From contig NZ_JBHZSP010000011.1 of NCBI RefSeq assembly GCF_043643765.1, positions 1 through 64,000 of the forward strand: a stretch of DNA of 64,000 bases. The letters run 5' to 3'. The DNA comes from Marinomonas posidonica_A. GTDB lineage: Bacteria > Pseudomonadota > Gammaproteobacteria > Pseudomonadales > Marinomonadaceae. The notes below the pieces were generated by a model. That model was given only the letters and a program-made list of their open reading frames with translations, did not search any database and had not been told where the DNA came from. Below, piece by piece: positions 52,120-62,268 of this stretch (positions are counted from its first letter, which is position 1; every line of letters starts with the position of its first letter). The position numbers and the translations under genes are program-made.

Positions 52120-52716
52120 TCAACCTTTCGACTTTAACCTGATTTTTTGACGAATGCGGCTCAAAGCTACTGGTGTAATGCCTAAATAAGAAGCAATTTG
52201 TTGCTGTGGAATGCTATCTTTCAAATCGGGGTAATCCACACAAAAGTCCAAATAACGACGTTCTGCAGAATGCTCAACAAACGCACTTTCCCGTGCGTCT
52301 TTAGTCAGAAAAATTTGCTCCATGAAACGACTGTAATAGGTCAAAAAACCTAAGTCCTGATGCATCTGAGCATAAAAATCTTGCCAATCGTAAGAGCTAA
52401 TCACGCAATCCTGTAAAGCCTGAATGCCAAACAAGGTAGCAGAATTTTCCACCATGGCACGAGTGGAGCCTATGATTTTTGGTGCTCGAACGAAGGTCTT
52501 TGTGAACTCTTTGCCCTCTGAGGAAATATTCACGTAACGAACCAGCCCCTTATGAAGAAAGAAAAGGCGCTGAGCATACTCTCCTTGGCGAAACAAAAAA
52601 TCACCTTTCGCTACGGCATGAAAACTCATCGACAAAGACAGTTTTTGCCAATCAATATCGTAACCCTGCTCTGCAAAGTGGTGTTGAAATTCAATTTCTA
52701 ATTGCGCCTTGTCCAT
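52120..52716 (-). CDS. Crp/Fnr family regulator
   Basis: The 198-residue protein has an N-terminal cyclic-nucleotide-binding-like beta barrel (FLFRQGEYAQRLFFLHKGLVRY) and a C-terminal helix-turn-helix (IPQQQIASYLGITPVALSRIRQKI). No cysteine cluster of an FNR type is seen. Its target is probably one of its neighbours, such as the EamA gene on the same strand. Confidence 0.85.
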   Translation of the reverse strand: MDKAQLEIEFQHHFAEQGYDIDWQKLSLSMSFHAVAKGDFLFRQGEYAQRLFFLHKGLVRYVNISSEGKEFTKTFVRAPKIIGSTRAMVENSATLFGIQALQDCVISSYDWQDFYAQMHQDLGFLTYYSRFMEQIFLTKDARESAFVEHSAERRYLDFCVDYPDLKDSIPQQQIASYLGITPVALSRIRQKIRLKSKG

Positions 52717-52758
52717 GCTGTTTCCACTATTATTTCAACTAGATGCATTAAATAGAGT

Positions 52759-53694
52759 TTAATTTTCTACAACAGGTTTGATTCTAGTTTGCTGATCGAT
52801 CAAATACAAAGCCACCAGCAAGCACACCAATCCTAATGCAAACCCCATATTGAACAACAATAACCACTGCCATGACGACAAGGCTAGATACAGCGCGACC
52901 CAAACAGGAATGGTATAGGAAGCCGCTAAAATACGGTTAGCACCCACAGAACGAACCAAGGTTTGTTGCAACATAAAGGTAAAAAGCGTGGTAAACACGG
53001 TCAAATACAAACCGTTCAACCAAAACCCAAAACTATCCCAAGCCACGTTGGATAAGTCTCCCCACATCAAGGCGATAGGCAACAACCACAGAGAGCCAAA
53101 CAGCATGATCAAAAAGGCCCCTTCAAACGCCCCAACGGATTGCCCCCATTTTTGTACTGACACCACATGAAAGGCCAATAAAACAGAGGCTCCAAGAAAG
53201 ATATAATCCCCCTTATGCCAGACAAAAGGCCCATTACCTTGAGTCGCCAGTAACACTAAAACAGCCCCTAAAGAACCCAGCACAAAGCCAGACACTTTAA
53301 GTAACGAAGCTGACTCGCCTAACCAAAATTTAGCAATCAACATCCCGATCAGTGGCACTAAGGTATAGAGTACAGACGTATGCAAAGGCGTAGTAGACTC
53401 TAAAGCGGCAAACAAACCGATAAAAAAACCGACTAAGGCACCGCTGATCAAAGCGTATTGCCAAACCTTTTTTCCAGAAAAAAGCGCTCTAAGCTGGGCA
53501 AGCTGTTTTCCTTCACTGGTCGATCTTGTTAGCTGTATTTTGATAAACCAAATGCCCGTCATCAGCAACAAGGCCAACACGAAACGAAAGAATGCCGTGG
53601 CAATGGGACTGGCATAGGCCACCATATTGCCAGACACCACAAAAGACGACGCCATTAATAAAGCCCATACAAATAATGAGATAAGAGGATTCAT
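52759..53694 (-). CDS. EamA/RhaT-type drug/metabolite exporter
   Basis: The 311-residue membrane protein has about ten helices in two EamA repeats (FVVSGNMVAYASPIATAFFRF in the first; AASYTIPVWVALYL in the second). It likely exports a small metabolite. It sits 20 bases after a NAT gene on the same strand, so the two may act on a shared substrate. Confidence 0.85.
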   Translation of the reverse strand: MNPLISLFVWALLMASSFVVSGNMVAYASPIATAFFRFVLALLLMTGIWFIKIQLTRSTSEGKQLAQLRALFSGKKVWQYALISGALVGFFIGLFAALESTTPLHTSVLYTLVPLIGMLIAKFWLGESASLLKVSGFVLGSLGAVLVLLATQGNGPFVWHKGDYIFLGASVLLAFHVVSVQKWGQSVGAFEGAFLIMLFGSLWLLPIALMWGDLSNVAWDSFGFWLNGLYLTVFTTLFTFMLQQTLVRSVGANRILAASYTIPVWVALYLALSSWQWLLLFNMGFALGLVCLLVALYLIDQQTRIKPVVEN

Positions 53695-53714
53695 AACACA
53701 CTTCCTTGTTTCGC

Positions 53715-54554
53715 TTATGATTGTTGAGCAGTATGACGGCTCGATAATTCTGCCAATTTGGGGGCAATAAATCGGTCAAATAAATGCTCCGCAATGACCA
53801 TTTCCACATGCACATGAAACACTTCAGCCAACAAGGAATGTAAAGCTGGCGCTGAGTCGATCAGATTTTCCTGTTCGATGCCATGTTGACGGGTAAAAAA
53901 CACATGATTACGTATGCCTGAGGTTTGATTGACGTCTTTAATACTCGCCACCAAATTGTTTACGAACACCGCTTTAGGGTACTTAGACGAGAAAAAATTC
54001 CCCATCATGCAGTCTGCATCTGTGTATTCGGCTAGATCGAAACGATACAAGGTATAAAAATTATCCGATCTTTGAATCTGCAAATCATATTCCCCACCTC
54101 GTAGCACAATACGATAATTCTCATGACCAATTTGTTGCTCCAAATCTGATTGCAACAACAAAGGTGCAATAGGACAGTCCGCACCAAAGCCGACATCAAG
54201 GAGATACCTCTTACCATCAATATTAACCAGCGTAACGCGATGTGTACGAGGCCGATCCACTTCTTGCTCATTTAATACTCGAGCCATCACCAAACGAACG
54301 GAATAACCAAGGCTTTTCAATAATTCAAACGCCAACTTATTGTGTTCAAAGCAATACCCCCCCAAGCCATGCAGCACAATTTTTTCATAGACATTGGTTA
54401 GATCAAGAGACACCTCTTCACCAAGCAATACCGCCAAACTATTAAAACTGTACTTAGCGATATGCGCTGCCTGCAATTGCTCTACAAATGCCAGTGATAA
54501 TTCATCAGGCATTGTTAGTTTGAGATCTGTTAAATAAGCGTGTAAATCAGACAT
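53715..54554 (-). CDS. nat: Arylamine N-acetyltransferase
   Basis: From the ATG at 54554 the protein is 279 residues. The triad is visible: Cys in GGYCFEHN (about 70), His in RTHRVTLV (about 110), and Asp in DVGFGAD (about 125). It acetylates arylamines or hydrazines from acetyl-CoA. Fourteen codons upstream in the same frame look unrelated to the family. Confidence 0.9.
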   Translation of the reverse strand: MSDLHAYLTDLKLTMPDELSLAFVEQLQAAHIAKYSFNSLAVLLGEEVSLDLTNVYEKIVLHGLGGYCFEHNKLAFELLKSLGYSVRLVMARVLNEQEVDRPRTHRVTLVNIDGKRYLLDVGFGADCPIAPLLLQSDLEQQIGHENYRIVLRGGEYDLQIQRSDNFYTLYRFDLAEYTDADCMMGNFFSSKYPKAVFVNNLVASIKDVNQTSGIRNHVFFTRQHGIEQENLIDSAPALHSLLAEVFHVHVEMVIAEHLFDRFIAPKLAELSSRHTAQQS

Positions 54555-54625
54555 TCGTATTTTCCTCTGTGTTTCACTATAGCCAGCAGAGTACACTGAA
54601 ATACCGTTAGAAGAATTAACCTAGG

Positions 54626-55639
54626 TTAAGTGGTATAAAAAAGAGTGGTAGTGGACACCAGAATCATAATAATGGCTGGCATTTTAGCAAAAAGACGACG
54701 TTTCATACTCTCGAATGCATATTGAAAGGGCTCTAAGTACATGTTTACCAAACCCTTTTCATCAAAACGGGTGTTAGTCCCAAACACCAGTTTTTGCTGC
54801 CAATTGGCCTGTTTCCAAGAGCCGAACACTCTGTCCCAAAGCGCTAGTACCACACCAAAATTACAATCATAATCGTCTATCGCAGAAGAGTGATGACGCT
54901 GGTGTTGCGCTGGTGAAATCAACCATTTTTCCCAGCGTCCGTAACTCAATACCACATGAGAATGACGCAGATTAGCGCCCAACACATTAAATATAAAAGT
55001 AAAGATGGAAACGCCCCATACTGTGTACAAGGACACTTGCCCAGGGAATAAACTCACAAAGAAAGTAACACAGATGGCTTGAACCACAACGGAACGCAAA
55101 AAGAAAAGAACCCCTTCTACAGGGTGAGTACGAAACACCGTAATAGGCGTCAGCACTTTTGCACTGTGATGCACTCGATGAAATGCCCACAAAATAGGCC
55201 ATTTGTGCAGCATACGATGCAGGTAGAATCGACTGAAGTCATCCAGCAAGAAATAACACAAGGTGAACAAGGCGATCACATAAGCAGTCGGCAAACTGAG
55301 TTCGGCAGAATATGGAAACCAATTCTGACTCTGATAATACAACCAAGTTGTCAGCAGAACGCTACTGGGCAATCGTGGTGACAGCAATGCCATAACAAAA
55401 CGATTGATGAAGAAAATAACGTAATCGTGACGGGCAGATCTGTGCCACCACACGCTAGGAGAAAAGAGTTGGATAAGCTGCGATTTCAACTTACCAGGAT
55501 AACGCCAAGCGTAAAAAACACCAGCGATCATAAAAGCCGATAACAGATACCAGATCGACACTCGCTTCTGCACACTTTGCAAATCCGCAAGCGTTTGTTG
55601 CAACACACTGAGCAACCACTCAAAATACGTCATAAACAC
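54626..55639 (-). CDS. Fatty acid hydroxylase / sterol desaturase family protein
   Basis: The 337-residue membrane protein has the three histidine clusters of this di-iron family: HRMLH (about 141), HRVHH (about 154), and HQRHH (about 244). It probably hydroxylates a lipid in the inner membrane. Starts at 55639 or 55633 are possible. Confidence 0.88.
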   Translation of the reverse strand: MFMTYFEWLLSVLQQTLADLQSVQKRVSIWYLLSAFMIAGVFYAWRYPGKLKSQLIQLFSPSVWWHRSARHDYVIFFINRFVMALLSPRLPSSVLLTTWLYYQSQNWFPYSAELSLPTAYVIALFTLCYFLLDDFSRFYLHRMLHKWPILWAFHRVHHSAKVLTPITVFRTHPVEGVLFFLRSVVVQAICVTFFVSLFPGQVSLYTVWGVSIFTFIFNVLGANLRHSHVVLSYGRWEKWLISPAQHQRHHSSAIDDYDCNFGVVLALWDRVFGSWKQANWQQKLVFGTNTRFDEKGLVNMYLEPFQYAFESMKRRLFAKMPAIIMILVSTTTLFYTT

Positions 55640-55660
55640 TCAACACAAAGCCAAAACAAA

Positions 55661-55689
55661 ATATGAGAAGGCACGTGGCCTTCTCATAT
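55661..55689 (-). terminator. Terminator after the DUF4856 gene
   Basis: ATATGAGAAGGC pairs perfectly with GCCTTCTCATAT across a five-base loop, 15 bases past the stop. The following bases are T-rich on the minus strand (TTTTG). Confidence 0.7.
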
Positions 55690-55703
55690 TATACGCTCTG
55701 CTA

Positions 55704-57101
55704 TTAATCGTTTTCAGCACTTACGCCTGTGTTCAGGTTTTCCATTAAGTCTGAAATACCAGCCGTACGATCATTCAGCTTGGCTTTCAAAGCAAACTTC
55801 TCAGCCAAATGCACTTGCAGTTTTAGCATATTCAACTTGTACTCATTCATCGAAATGCTCTTTGCTTGAATGAATGCACCGTCAGCGCCGACGGCAACCA
55901 CTTGTGAATCACCAAACAATACTGGGCTGAAACCAGTCAAACGATTCAACTGAACTTGCGTTTCACCCAATTCACGGCCCGCCGCTTGCAAAGACAAAGT
56001 AAAGCCTTTCAATTCACCCCAATGCTTCACATAGTTGCGGTAAGGCTTGGCGATGTCGCCATTGGATTTTTCCGCTTTTTGCAGGGTTTCAATGTCTTTG
56101 TAGACACTGCCAGCATATTTGAACGCCGCTTCAGCAATAACTTTCTGCCAGTTATCCGCAATCACCTTAGCATAAGCCTGTAGCTTTTGACGCTCAGCTG
56201 TTGACAGTTTTTCACCTTGCGCGTCTTGGATCAATTTACGACCATCGTAAAAAGCCTTCATGATGGTATAGAAGTATTGCGTACCACCTGAAGCATCGAC
56301 ACTCGCAGCGTAATAGGCATGAGCAAATGCCATTTCAGATTTAAGATCAACCACACCATCTTTATTATAATCCGCCTTAGCAAACGCGTCTGGCTTCATT
56401 TTTGTAATATCAACGATTTCTTGGGGCGTTAAGTTTAAAGCATGGATAGGCGCACCGAAGTAACCAAAGGCTTCATCCCAAACATGCTCTTTACCTGTGT
56501 AGGCCACACCGTCTTTGTAGGCTTTATCATTAGGATGCACATCGGCACCTAACTTTTCATCTAGATAATGGTTTACCGCTTTATTGTAGAAAACCGCGCC
56601 CATTGAAAATTTGGAAATCAATTGGATGTAGTCGTAGCCATTAACGGGATCAAACCCGCCTTTGGTTTTCGCCGCTTGCGCAATCATGCTGTTCAGTACT
56701 TCAGCCGCCGTCATATTTCCTGGCCAGCCTGTTACGACACCTTTGTAAGCACTGGTTGCCAAGTCTTTACCGGAAGAAAGTTCATCAATTTCGCTTTGCT
56801 TGATCGCAAAGCCTGGCTTAGAAACGGGATCAATAATATCGCGACCCGCAGCGGTACCAGAAAAGTATAGGTTTAATTCATCAAGCAAAGCTTGATTGTT
56901 GTTACCATTGCCTTGCTTGCTCAATACTTTGATTGAATTGTGCAATGCATGGCGCGCAATTTGTCCGCCATATGACACTGAGCTTGTTTTATCGCCCTGA
57001 TAGTCCTTTAAAGTAATGCCAAATTCATAGGTTGGTTCTGCTGCCTGTGTGGCCCCCGCCATACTTAACATCAGCAAAGATAAAACCCATTTATTTTTCA
57101 T
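55704..57101 (-). CDS. Secreted DUF4856 protein (imelysin-like)
   Basis: The 465-residue precursor has a signal peptide ending near TQA/AEP (about residue 20). The helical body has DUF4856 character, with KHWGELKGFTLSLQ (about 362-375) and HVWDEAFGYFG (about 208). It includes DYNKDGVVDLKSE (about 243-255), an EF-hand-like calcium loop. It is probably periplasmic or surface-bound; a link to metal uptake is likely by relation to imelysins but is not shown here. Confidence 0.8.
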   Translation of the reverse strand: MKNKWVLSLLMLSMAGATQAAEPTYEFGITLKDYQGDKTSSVSYGGQIARHALHNSIKVLSKQGNGNNNQALLDELNLYFSGTAAGRDIIDPVSKPGFAIKQSEIDELSSGKDLATSAYKGVVTGWPGNMTAAEVLNSMIAQAAKTKGGFDPVNGYDYIQLISKFSMGAVFYNKAVNHYLDEKLGADVHPNDKAYKDGVAYTGKEHVWDEAFGYFGAPIHALNLTPQEIVDITKMKPDAFAKADYNKDGVVDLKSEMAFAHAYYAASVDASGGTQYFYTIMKAFYDGRKLIQDAQGEKLSTAERQKLQAYAKVIADNWQKVIAEAAFKYAGSVYKDIETLQKAEKSNGDIAKPYRNYVKHWGELKGFTLSLQAAGRELGETQVQLNRLTGFSPVLFGDSQVVAVGADGAFIQAKSISMNEYKLNMLKLQVHLAEKFALKAKLNDRTAGISDLMENLNTGVSAEND

Positions 57102-57295
57102 ATTGAACCTCTAGCCATACTCGCGTTGAGTATTTTGTTATTTTAAAAAATGCAAAAAAATCGCAAGAATGAACAAAGATACTATTGATTCTTATTTTCT
57201 CTTAATGAAAAAAATCTATTGGTTTATAAAAATTGTTTATAACTAGATATAATCAAAATGGTATAGAAGTCTAAGGAAAGAACTGAACATTAAGA

Positions 57296-58270
57296 TTAAC
57301 AACGCCAATCTAGAGTTTGGGAAGGTTGCTCACCAAACAATTGCTTGTAATCTTTGGCGAATTGACTCAGATGCCAAAAGCCCCATTGCGCGGCAATTTG
57401 GCCAACATTGATAGTATTCGATGTTCCATCAAAACTGGCTTTAACCAGATCACGTCGCACACCGTTTAAACGAGTAAAACGTAAATACTGAATCGGACTC
57501 ACCCCAAGAATGCTCTCAAAACTGTACTGTAAAGTACGACGACTTACACTGACTACTTCACAAAGTTGCGTCACCGTTACTGGCGCATCCACATGTTGAT
57601 CCAAAAAGCTGCGAGCGCAATCCACAACTTTTTTACGATGATAATAGCTTTGCGTCTTCGCAGGTTGTGGCGTTTCCACTTTAAGCACTTCCAATATCGC
57701 CATCAGAACGATGTCTTTTTGCAAACGCGACGGGGTTTCATTCTGCTCTACTGATAACAAACGATGCAGCAGAAAACGCACTTCTTCCAAGGTTTTATCT
57801 GGCACGCCAAGACGACCGTGCTCGGTCAGTTCTTTCCAGTTCAAATCCAAACCGTGAATATCAGCAAGCTTCAAGAGATTTTTCTGATCGACGACTAGGC
57901 CAAATAGATCGTAGTCCTCTGGTGTTGAAAGCTGAAATTCACAGTTACCTGGGCGACACATAATAGTATCCGGCCGAATGGTTAAACCATTAATTCGGCT
58001 TGCAGGCTGCTCTTCCAACGGAATCCCCAACCACACGGAATCAGGCCACACAACGCACTTTTGCTGTAATGCTTGGCTGGTGTGTTCACGAAATACCTGC
58101 AAACCATCAAAAGGCAGTTCAACAATACTGCCATAAAAACTGCCGCGGCTGGTTTGATCGTACTCTTGCTGCCAATTGGTTAGGTTGCTGGCATGCAAAT
58201 CAGCATCATGAGCTTCGGAAATCTGCACCTCTCCGACCCAAGTTGGTGCATTTTGATTTACATTCAACAT
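57296..58270 (-). CDS. AraC family regulator next to eutBC (EutR-like)
   Basis: The 324-residue protein has a C-terminal AraC-type double helix-turn-helix (TVTQLCEVVSVSRRTLQYSFESILG, then FWHLSQFAKDYKQLFGEQPS) as in EutR, and an N-terminal ligand-binding part without a clear motif. It diverges from eutB across 202 bases and so probably switches eutBC on when ethanolamine is present. Confidence 0.85.
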   Translation of the reverse strand: MLNVNQNAPTWVGEVQISEAHDADLHASNLTNWQQEYDQTSRGSFYGSIVELPFDGLQVFREHTSQALQQKCVVWPDSVWLGIPLEEQPASRINGLTIRPDTIMCRPGNCEFQLSTPEDYDLFGLVVDQKNLLKLADIHGLDLNWKELTEHGRLGVPDKTLEEVRFLLHRLLSVEQNETPSRLQKDIVLMAILEVLKVETPQPAKTQSYYHRKKVVDCARSFLDQHVDAPVTVTQLCEVVSVSRRTLQYSFESILGVSPIQYLRFTRLNGVRRDLVKASFDGTSNTINVGQIAAQWGFWHLSQFAKDYKQLFGEQPSQTLDWRC

Positions 58271-58472
58271 AATTATCTTACCTATCCAACCCTTTGGAAA
58301 TTATAAATCTATGATTTATAAGGATTTTTAAAATTTGCCATTATTCGATAACGCCTGTTCGGCAATTTTCATAAAGTAGATAGCAGCAAAACCTGTGCCT
58401 TTTTACACCTCATCATAGAAAGCACAGTTTACTGTTTCACTTTATGAGTCACCCCATTTAAAGAGCTAATAC

Positions 58473-59891
58473 ATGAGCGCAAACCGCACCACACCGCAAT
58501 TTCGTCATATTCTAGGAGAGCGAACTTTTACCTTCGCAGACCTTGCAGACCTTATGGCCAAAGCAACCCCTGCGCGTTCTGGTGATCGTTTAGCTGGCGT
58601 GGCCGCAGAAACCGCAGAACAGCGCGCCGTCGCTCAAATGACCTTGGCCGATGTGCCTCTCTCACTGTTTCTTGAGCAACCACTGATTCCCTACGAAGAC
58701 GATGAAATTACGCGTTTGATTATAGACGAGCATGACAAAACTGCCTTCGCGCCTATTTCACACCTCACCGTGGGCGGCTTTCGTGATTGGCTGTTAAGTG
58801 ACTTGGCCAGTCCAGAGAGGCTGCATTCCATTCGCGCGGGCGTGACGCCTGAAATGGCCGCTGCAGTCAGTAAGATCATGCGCAACCAAGATCTCATCTT
58901 AGTTGCGAAGAAGTGCCATGTGCGTACGGCATTTCGTAATACCATAGGTTTGCCCGGCCATTTGTCTACACGCCTACAGCCCAACCACCCAACCGACGAT
59001 TTAACCGGCATCGCTGCCAGCATGTTAGACGGTTTATTGTACGCCAATGGTGACGCTGTGATTGGCATTAACCCAGCAACAGACAATGTTCAACAAGCCA
59101 CTCGACTGATCAAGATGATGGATGAAGTGATCCAACATTACGAGATTCCAACACAATCCTGCGTGCTGACTCACGTGACTAATACCATTGAATGCATTGA
59201 ACAAGGGGCGCCAGTGGATCTGGTGTTTCAATCTATTGGCGGTACGCAAGCAACCAATGACAGTTTCGGTTTCAACCTCGCGACCCTCGCCGAAGCTCAA
59301 GACGCCGCTTTATCTTTGAAGCGCGGCACAGTTGGCAACAATGTGATGTATTTTGAAACCGGTCAAGGCAGCGCCTTGTCCGCTAATGCTCATCACGGTT
59401 TGGATCAACAGACCTGCGAAGTACGCGCCTACGCTGTGGCACGTAAATTTGACCCATTGTTGGTTAACACTGTAGTGGGATTTATCGGTCCAGAATATTT
59501 ATACGATGGCAAAGAAATCACTCGCGCCGGTCTAGAAGACCATTTTTGTGGAAAATTGCTTGGTCTGCCAATGGGCTGTGATGTTTGTTACACCAACCAT
59601 GCCGAAGCCGACCAGAATGACATGGACAACTTGCTGACCTTATTGGGCGTCGCTGGCTGCACTTTTATTATGGGCATCCCCGGCTCTGACGACATCATGC
59701 TCAACTATCAAACCACTTCTTTCCATGATGCGCTGTACGCCAGACGTGCTCTCGGTCTTAAACCCGCTCCAGAATTTGATGCTTGGTTGGCGAAGATGGA
59801 AATTTTCAAAAACAACGAACAATTCACCTTAAATTCGCAGTTGCCTTCGGCCTTTCAACCCTCTTTGCAGCGTTTAATTGGAGGTCTGTAA
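58473..59891 (+). CDS. eutB: Ethanolamine ammonia-lyase large subunit
   Basis: The 472-residue protein is a TIM-barrel enzyme. Recognisable parts are GFRDWLLSD, IGINPATDN, FQSIGGTQATNDSFGFN, and YFETGQGSALSANAHHG. With EutC and adenosylcobalamin it splits ethanolamine into acetaldehyde and ammonia. No microcompartment shell genes are in the window. Its stop overlaps the eutC start. Confidence 0.95.
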   Translation: MSANRTTPQFRHILGERTFTFADLADLMAKATPARSGDRLAGVAAETAEQRAVAQMTLADVPLSLFLEQPLIPYEDDEITRLIIDEHDKTAFAPISHLTVGGFRDWLLSDLASPERLHSIRAGVTPEMAAAVSKIMRNQDLILVAKKCHVRTAFRNTIGLPGHLSTRLQPNHPTDDLTGIAASMLDGLLYANGDAVIGINPATDNVQQATRLIKMMDEVIQHYEIPTQSCVLTHVTNTIECIEQGAPVDLVFQSIGGTQATNDSFGFNLATLAEAQDAALSLKRGTVGNNVMYFETGQGSALSANAHHGLDQQTCEVRAYAVARKFDPLLVNTVVGFIGPEYLYDGKEITRAGLEDHFCGKLLGLPMGCDVCYTNHAEADQNDMDNLLTLLGVAGCTFIMGIPGSDDIMLNYQTTSFHDALYARRALGLKPAPEFDAWLAKMEIFKNNEQFTLNSQLPSAFQPSLQRLIGGL

Positions 59892-60742
59892 TGTCGCAAG
59901 ACAAACCGACTCAACAAGATGCCGTAACAGAAAACAGCTGGCAAAAACTGAAAGCCTTTACCGATGCTCGTGTTGGCCTTGGCCGTTCAGGGGTGAGTAC
60001 ACCGACACAGCATCTACTGGCCTTTCAGTTAGCTCATGCGCAAGCCATTGATGCCGTGCACACACAACTGGACACTCAACAACTTGCACAACAGATTATG
60101 GCTCAGGATTGGGCCCCAAACTGTGCCCCCCTATTTTTGCACAGCCGCGCGACGGATCGCGCCACTTATTTACAGCGCCCAGATTTTGGTCGTCGCTTAG
60201 ATCAAGCGTCGGCAGACAATTTGGATCAGCACGCACAAAATACTGAAACTGAATACGACTTAGCGATTGCCGTCGTAGACGGACTGTCCTCTCTCGCCGT
60301 CGAGCAAAATACCATGCCCTTTTTAGAGGCTTTGTTTGGCTATTTGTCTGAAGACAACCCGTTGAATCAACAGGCTTGGTCAGTCGCTCCTATTTGTTTC
60401 GTACAGCAAGGTCGAGTAGCCATTGGCGACGATATTTGCGAAAGGCTCAATGCCAAATGTGTGTTAGTGCTGATTGGTGAGCGTCCGGGATTAAGCTCTC
60501 CCGATAGCTTAGGACTGTATTTAACTTGGGGTGCAAAAGTGGGCTACACAGACGCTTACCGCAACTGCATTTCCAATATTCGTCCAGCAGGCTTGATGTA
60601 CCCAGAAGCAGCGCGTAAGGCATTTTACTTATTGAATGAAGCACGAACACTGGAGCTATCTGGCGTGAAACTAAAAGACAGGTCAGATGATGATTTGCTT
60701 GAGCACGATACACAAACCACAGAGAACTTTTTAATTTCGTAA
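59891..60742 (+). CDS. eutC: Ethanolamine ammonia-lyase small subunit
   Basis: From the ATG at 59891 (TAATG with eutB) the protein is 283 residues. It has the family segments FTDARVGLGRSGVSTPT, VVDGLSSLAV, LIGERPGLSSPDSLG, and NCISNIRPAGL. It supplies the cobalamin contacts. A longer frame from 59783 lies inside eutB and is not real. Confidence 0.95.
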   Translation: MSQDKPTQQDAVTENSWQKLKAFTDARVGLGRSGVSTPTQHLLAFQLAHAQAIDAVHTQLDTQQLAQQIMAQDWAPNCAPLFLHSRATDRATYLQRPDFGRRLDQASADNLDQHAQNTETEYDLAIAVVDGLSSLAVEQNTMPFLEALFGYLSEDNPLNQQAWSVAPICFVQQGRVAIGDDICERLNAKCVLVLIGERPGLSSPDSLGLYLTWGAKVGYTDAYRNCISNIRPAGLMYPEAARKAFYLLNEARTLELSGVKLKDRSDDDLLEHDTQTTENFLIS

Positions 60743-60904
60743 CTCAAGGTTTAACAATTCTACTGGTGAAGCCAGTGGTGGTTTGTCAGTGACAAGCCGA
60801 AAAATCACGGATTGAAATAATAAATAAACGGCGTGTTAAGACGCTGATTAAATAACGACTTCGGTCATTAAAAGCTAACAACTCCCACAAAAAGGAACAA
60901 AACT

Positions 60905-62266
60905 ATGGCTACAGAAACCCCAACCCTGGAATCCTTGCAAGCGTCTCTCGATGCTCAGCAAGCGATTTTTAACATGCACCAAGCCATGAACGTAGAAGTT
61001 TTCTACTGGTGGTGTACCGCTATCATGGTGATGATTCACGCAGGCTTCCTAGCCTACGAAATGGGGGCATCACGTAGTAAGAACGCCCTTGCCGCAGGGG
61101 TGAAAAACATTCTTGCGCTGGCCGTTATCATCCCCACTTTCTACCTGTTCGGCTGGTGGATCTACAATGCTTTCCCTGGTGGTTTGATGCCAGTAGAAGC
61201 CTCTTCTGCTTTGCCTTGGTCACAAAGTATGGGTCCTGATGTACAAGACATGGGTACAGGTATTTTCTGGGCGGCTTTCGCATTGTTCGGTGCGACCACA
61301 GGTTCCATCATGTCTGGTGCGGTTATCGAGCGTATTCGTGTCAGCGCATTCCTGATCCTAACGGTTATTTTGGGTAGCGGCGTATGGATTCTTGCTGGCG
61401 CTTGGGGCTGGCACCCAGATGGCTGGATGCTGACAGAAATGGGTTACCATGATGTGGGCGCATCTGGAGTAGTACACGCTATTGCTGGTTTCTTCACGTT
61501 AGGTGTGCTGATCAATCTAGGGCCTCGTGTGGGCAAGTTCATCAATGGTGTTCCGCAGCAAATCCGTGCACACAACCTACCCATGACCTTGATCGGTTTG
61601 ATGATGATCATCTTTGGTTTCTTCGGTTTCCTAGGCGGTTGTATTATCTTCAACGGCGGCGACACTGGCTGGACAACCATCTACAACAACCCAACTAATC
61701 TGTCTGCTTTCGCTTTCAACACGCTAATGGGCTTTGCGGGTGGTGTAATCGGTTGTTACATCGCGACTCGCGACCCTTTCTGGACCATGTCTGGTGGTCT
61801 AGTCGGTATCATTTCCATCGCCGCAGGCCTTGATCTATACGATCCAGGTTTGGCCTTCATCATCGCGACTTGCGTCAGCTTCATTGCGGTTGGTGCTGCG
61901 AAACTGCTTGAGAAAAAAGGCATTGACGATGCTGTTGGCGCGGTTGCCGTTCACGGTGTAACCGGTGTGGTAGCGGTTATTCTAGTCGGTGTTTTCGCAG
62001 GTGGCACACCAAACGTAGGTGGCAACCCAGCAATCAGCCTTTACGGTCAAACGGTTTGTGCCATCGTCATGGCGGTTCTTGGTTTTGTGCCTGGCTACGC
62101 TGTTTCTTACTTATTGAAGAAATTCAACATGCTACGCGTACCAGAAAACGTGGAAGTATTGGGTCTAGACGAGGTCGAAATCTTGGCTCACCCTTACCCA
62201 GAAACCGTACCAGCTAAAAGCGGTACAACAACGAATGTCGGCGATCTAGAAGCGAAAGGAGCTTAA
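60905..62266 (+). CDS. Amt-family transporter linked to eutBC
   Basis: The 453-residue membrane protein is of the Amt/Rh type, with AVIERIRVSAF-like AER motif, and two pore histidines in GASGVVHAIAG and VAVHGVTGVV. The C-terminal tail is changed: GLDEVEILAHPYPE where GlnK-regulated Amt proteins have a GLD-EHGE type end. It stands 162 bases after eutC and has its own ribosome-binding site (AAAAAGGAACAAA). It could carry out ammonium made by the lyase, or take in ethanolamine or a related amine. Confidence 0.85.
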   Translation: MATETPTLESLQASLDAQQAIFNMHQAMNVEVFYWWCTAIMVMIHAGFLAYEMGASRSKNALAAGVKNILALAVIIPTFYLFGWWIYNAFPGGLMPVEASSALPWSQSMGPDVQDMGTGIFWAAFALFGATTGSIMSGAVIERIRVSAFLILTVILGSGVWILAGAWGWHPDGWMLTEMGYHDVGASGVVHAIAGFFTLGVLINLGPRVGKFINGVPQQIRAHNLPMTLIGLMMIIFGFFGFLGGCIIFNGGDTGWTTIYNNPTNLSAFAFNTLMGFAGGVIGCYIATRDPFWTMSGGLVGIISIAAGLDLYDPGLAFIIATCVSFIAVGAAKLLEKKGIDDAVGAVAVHGVTGVVAVILVGVFAGGTPNVGGNPAISLYGQTVCAIVMAVLGFVPGYAVSYLLKKFNMLRVPENVEVLGLDEVEILAHPYPETVPAKSGTTTNVGDLEAKGA

Positions 62267-62268
62267 TT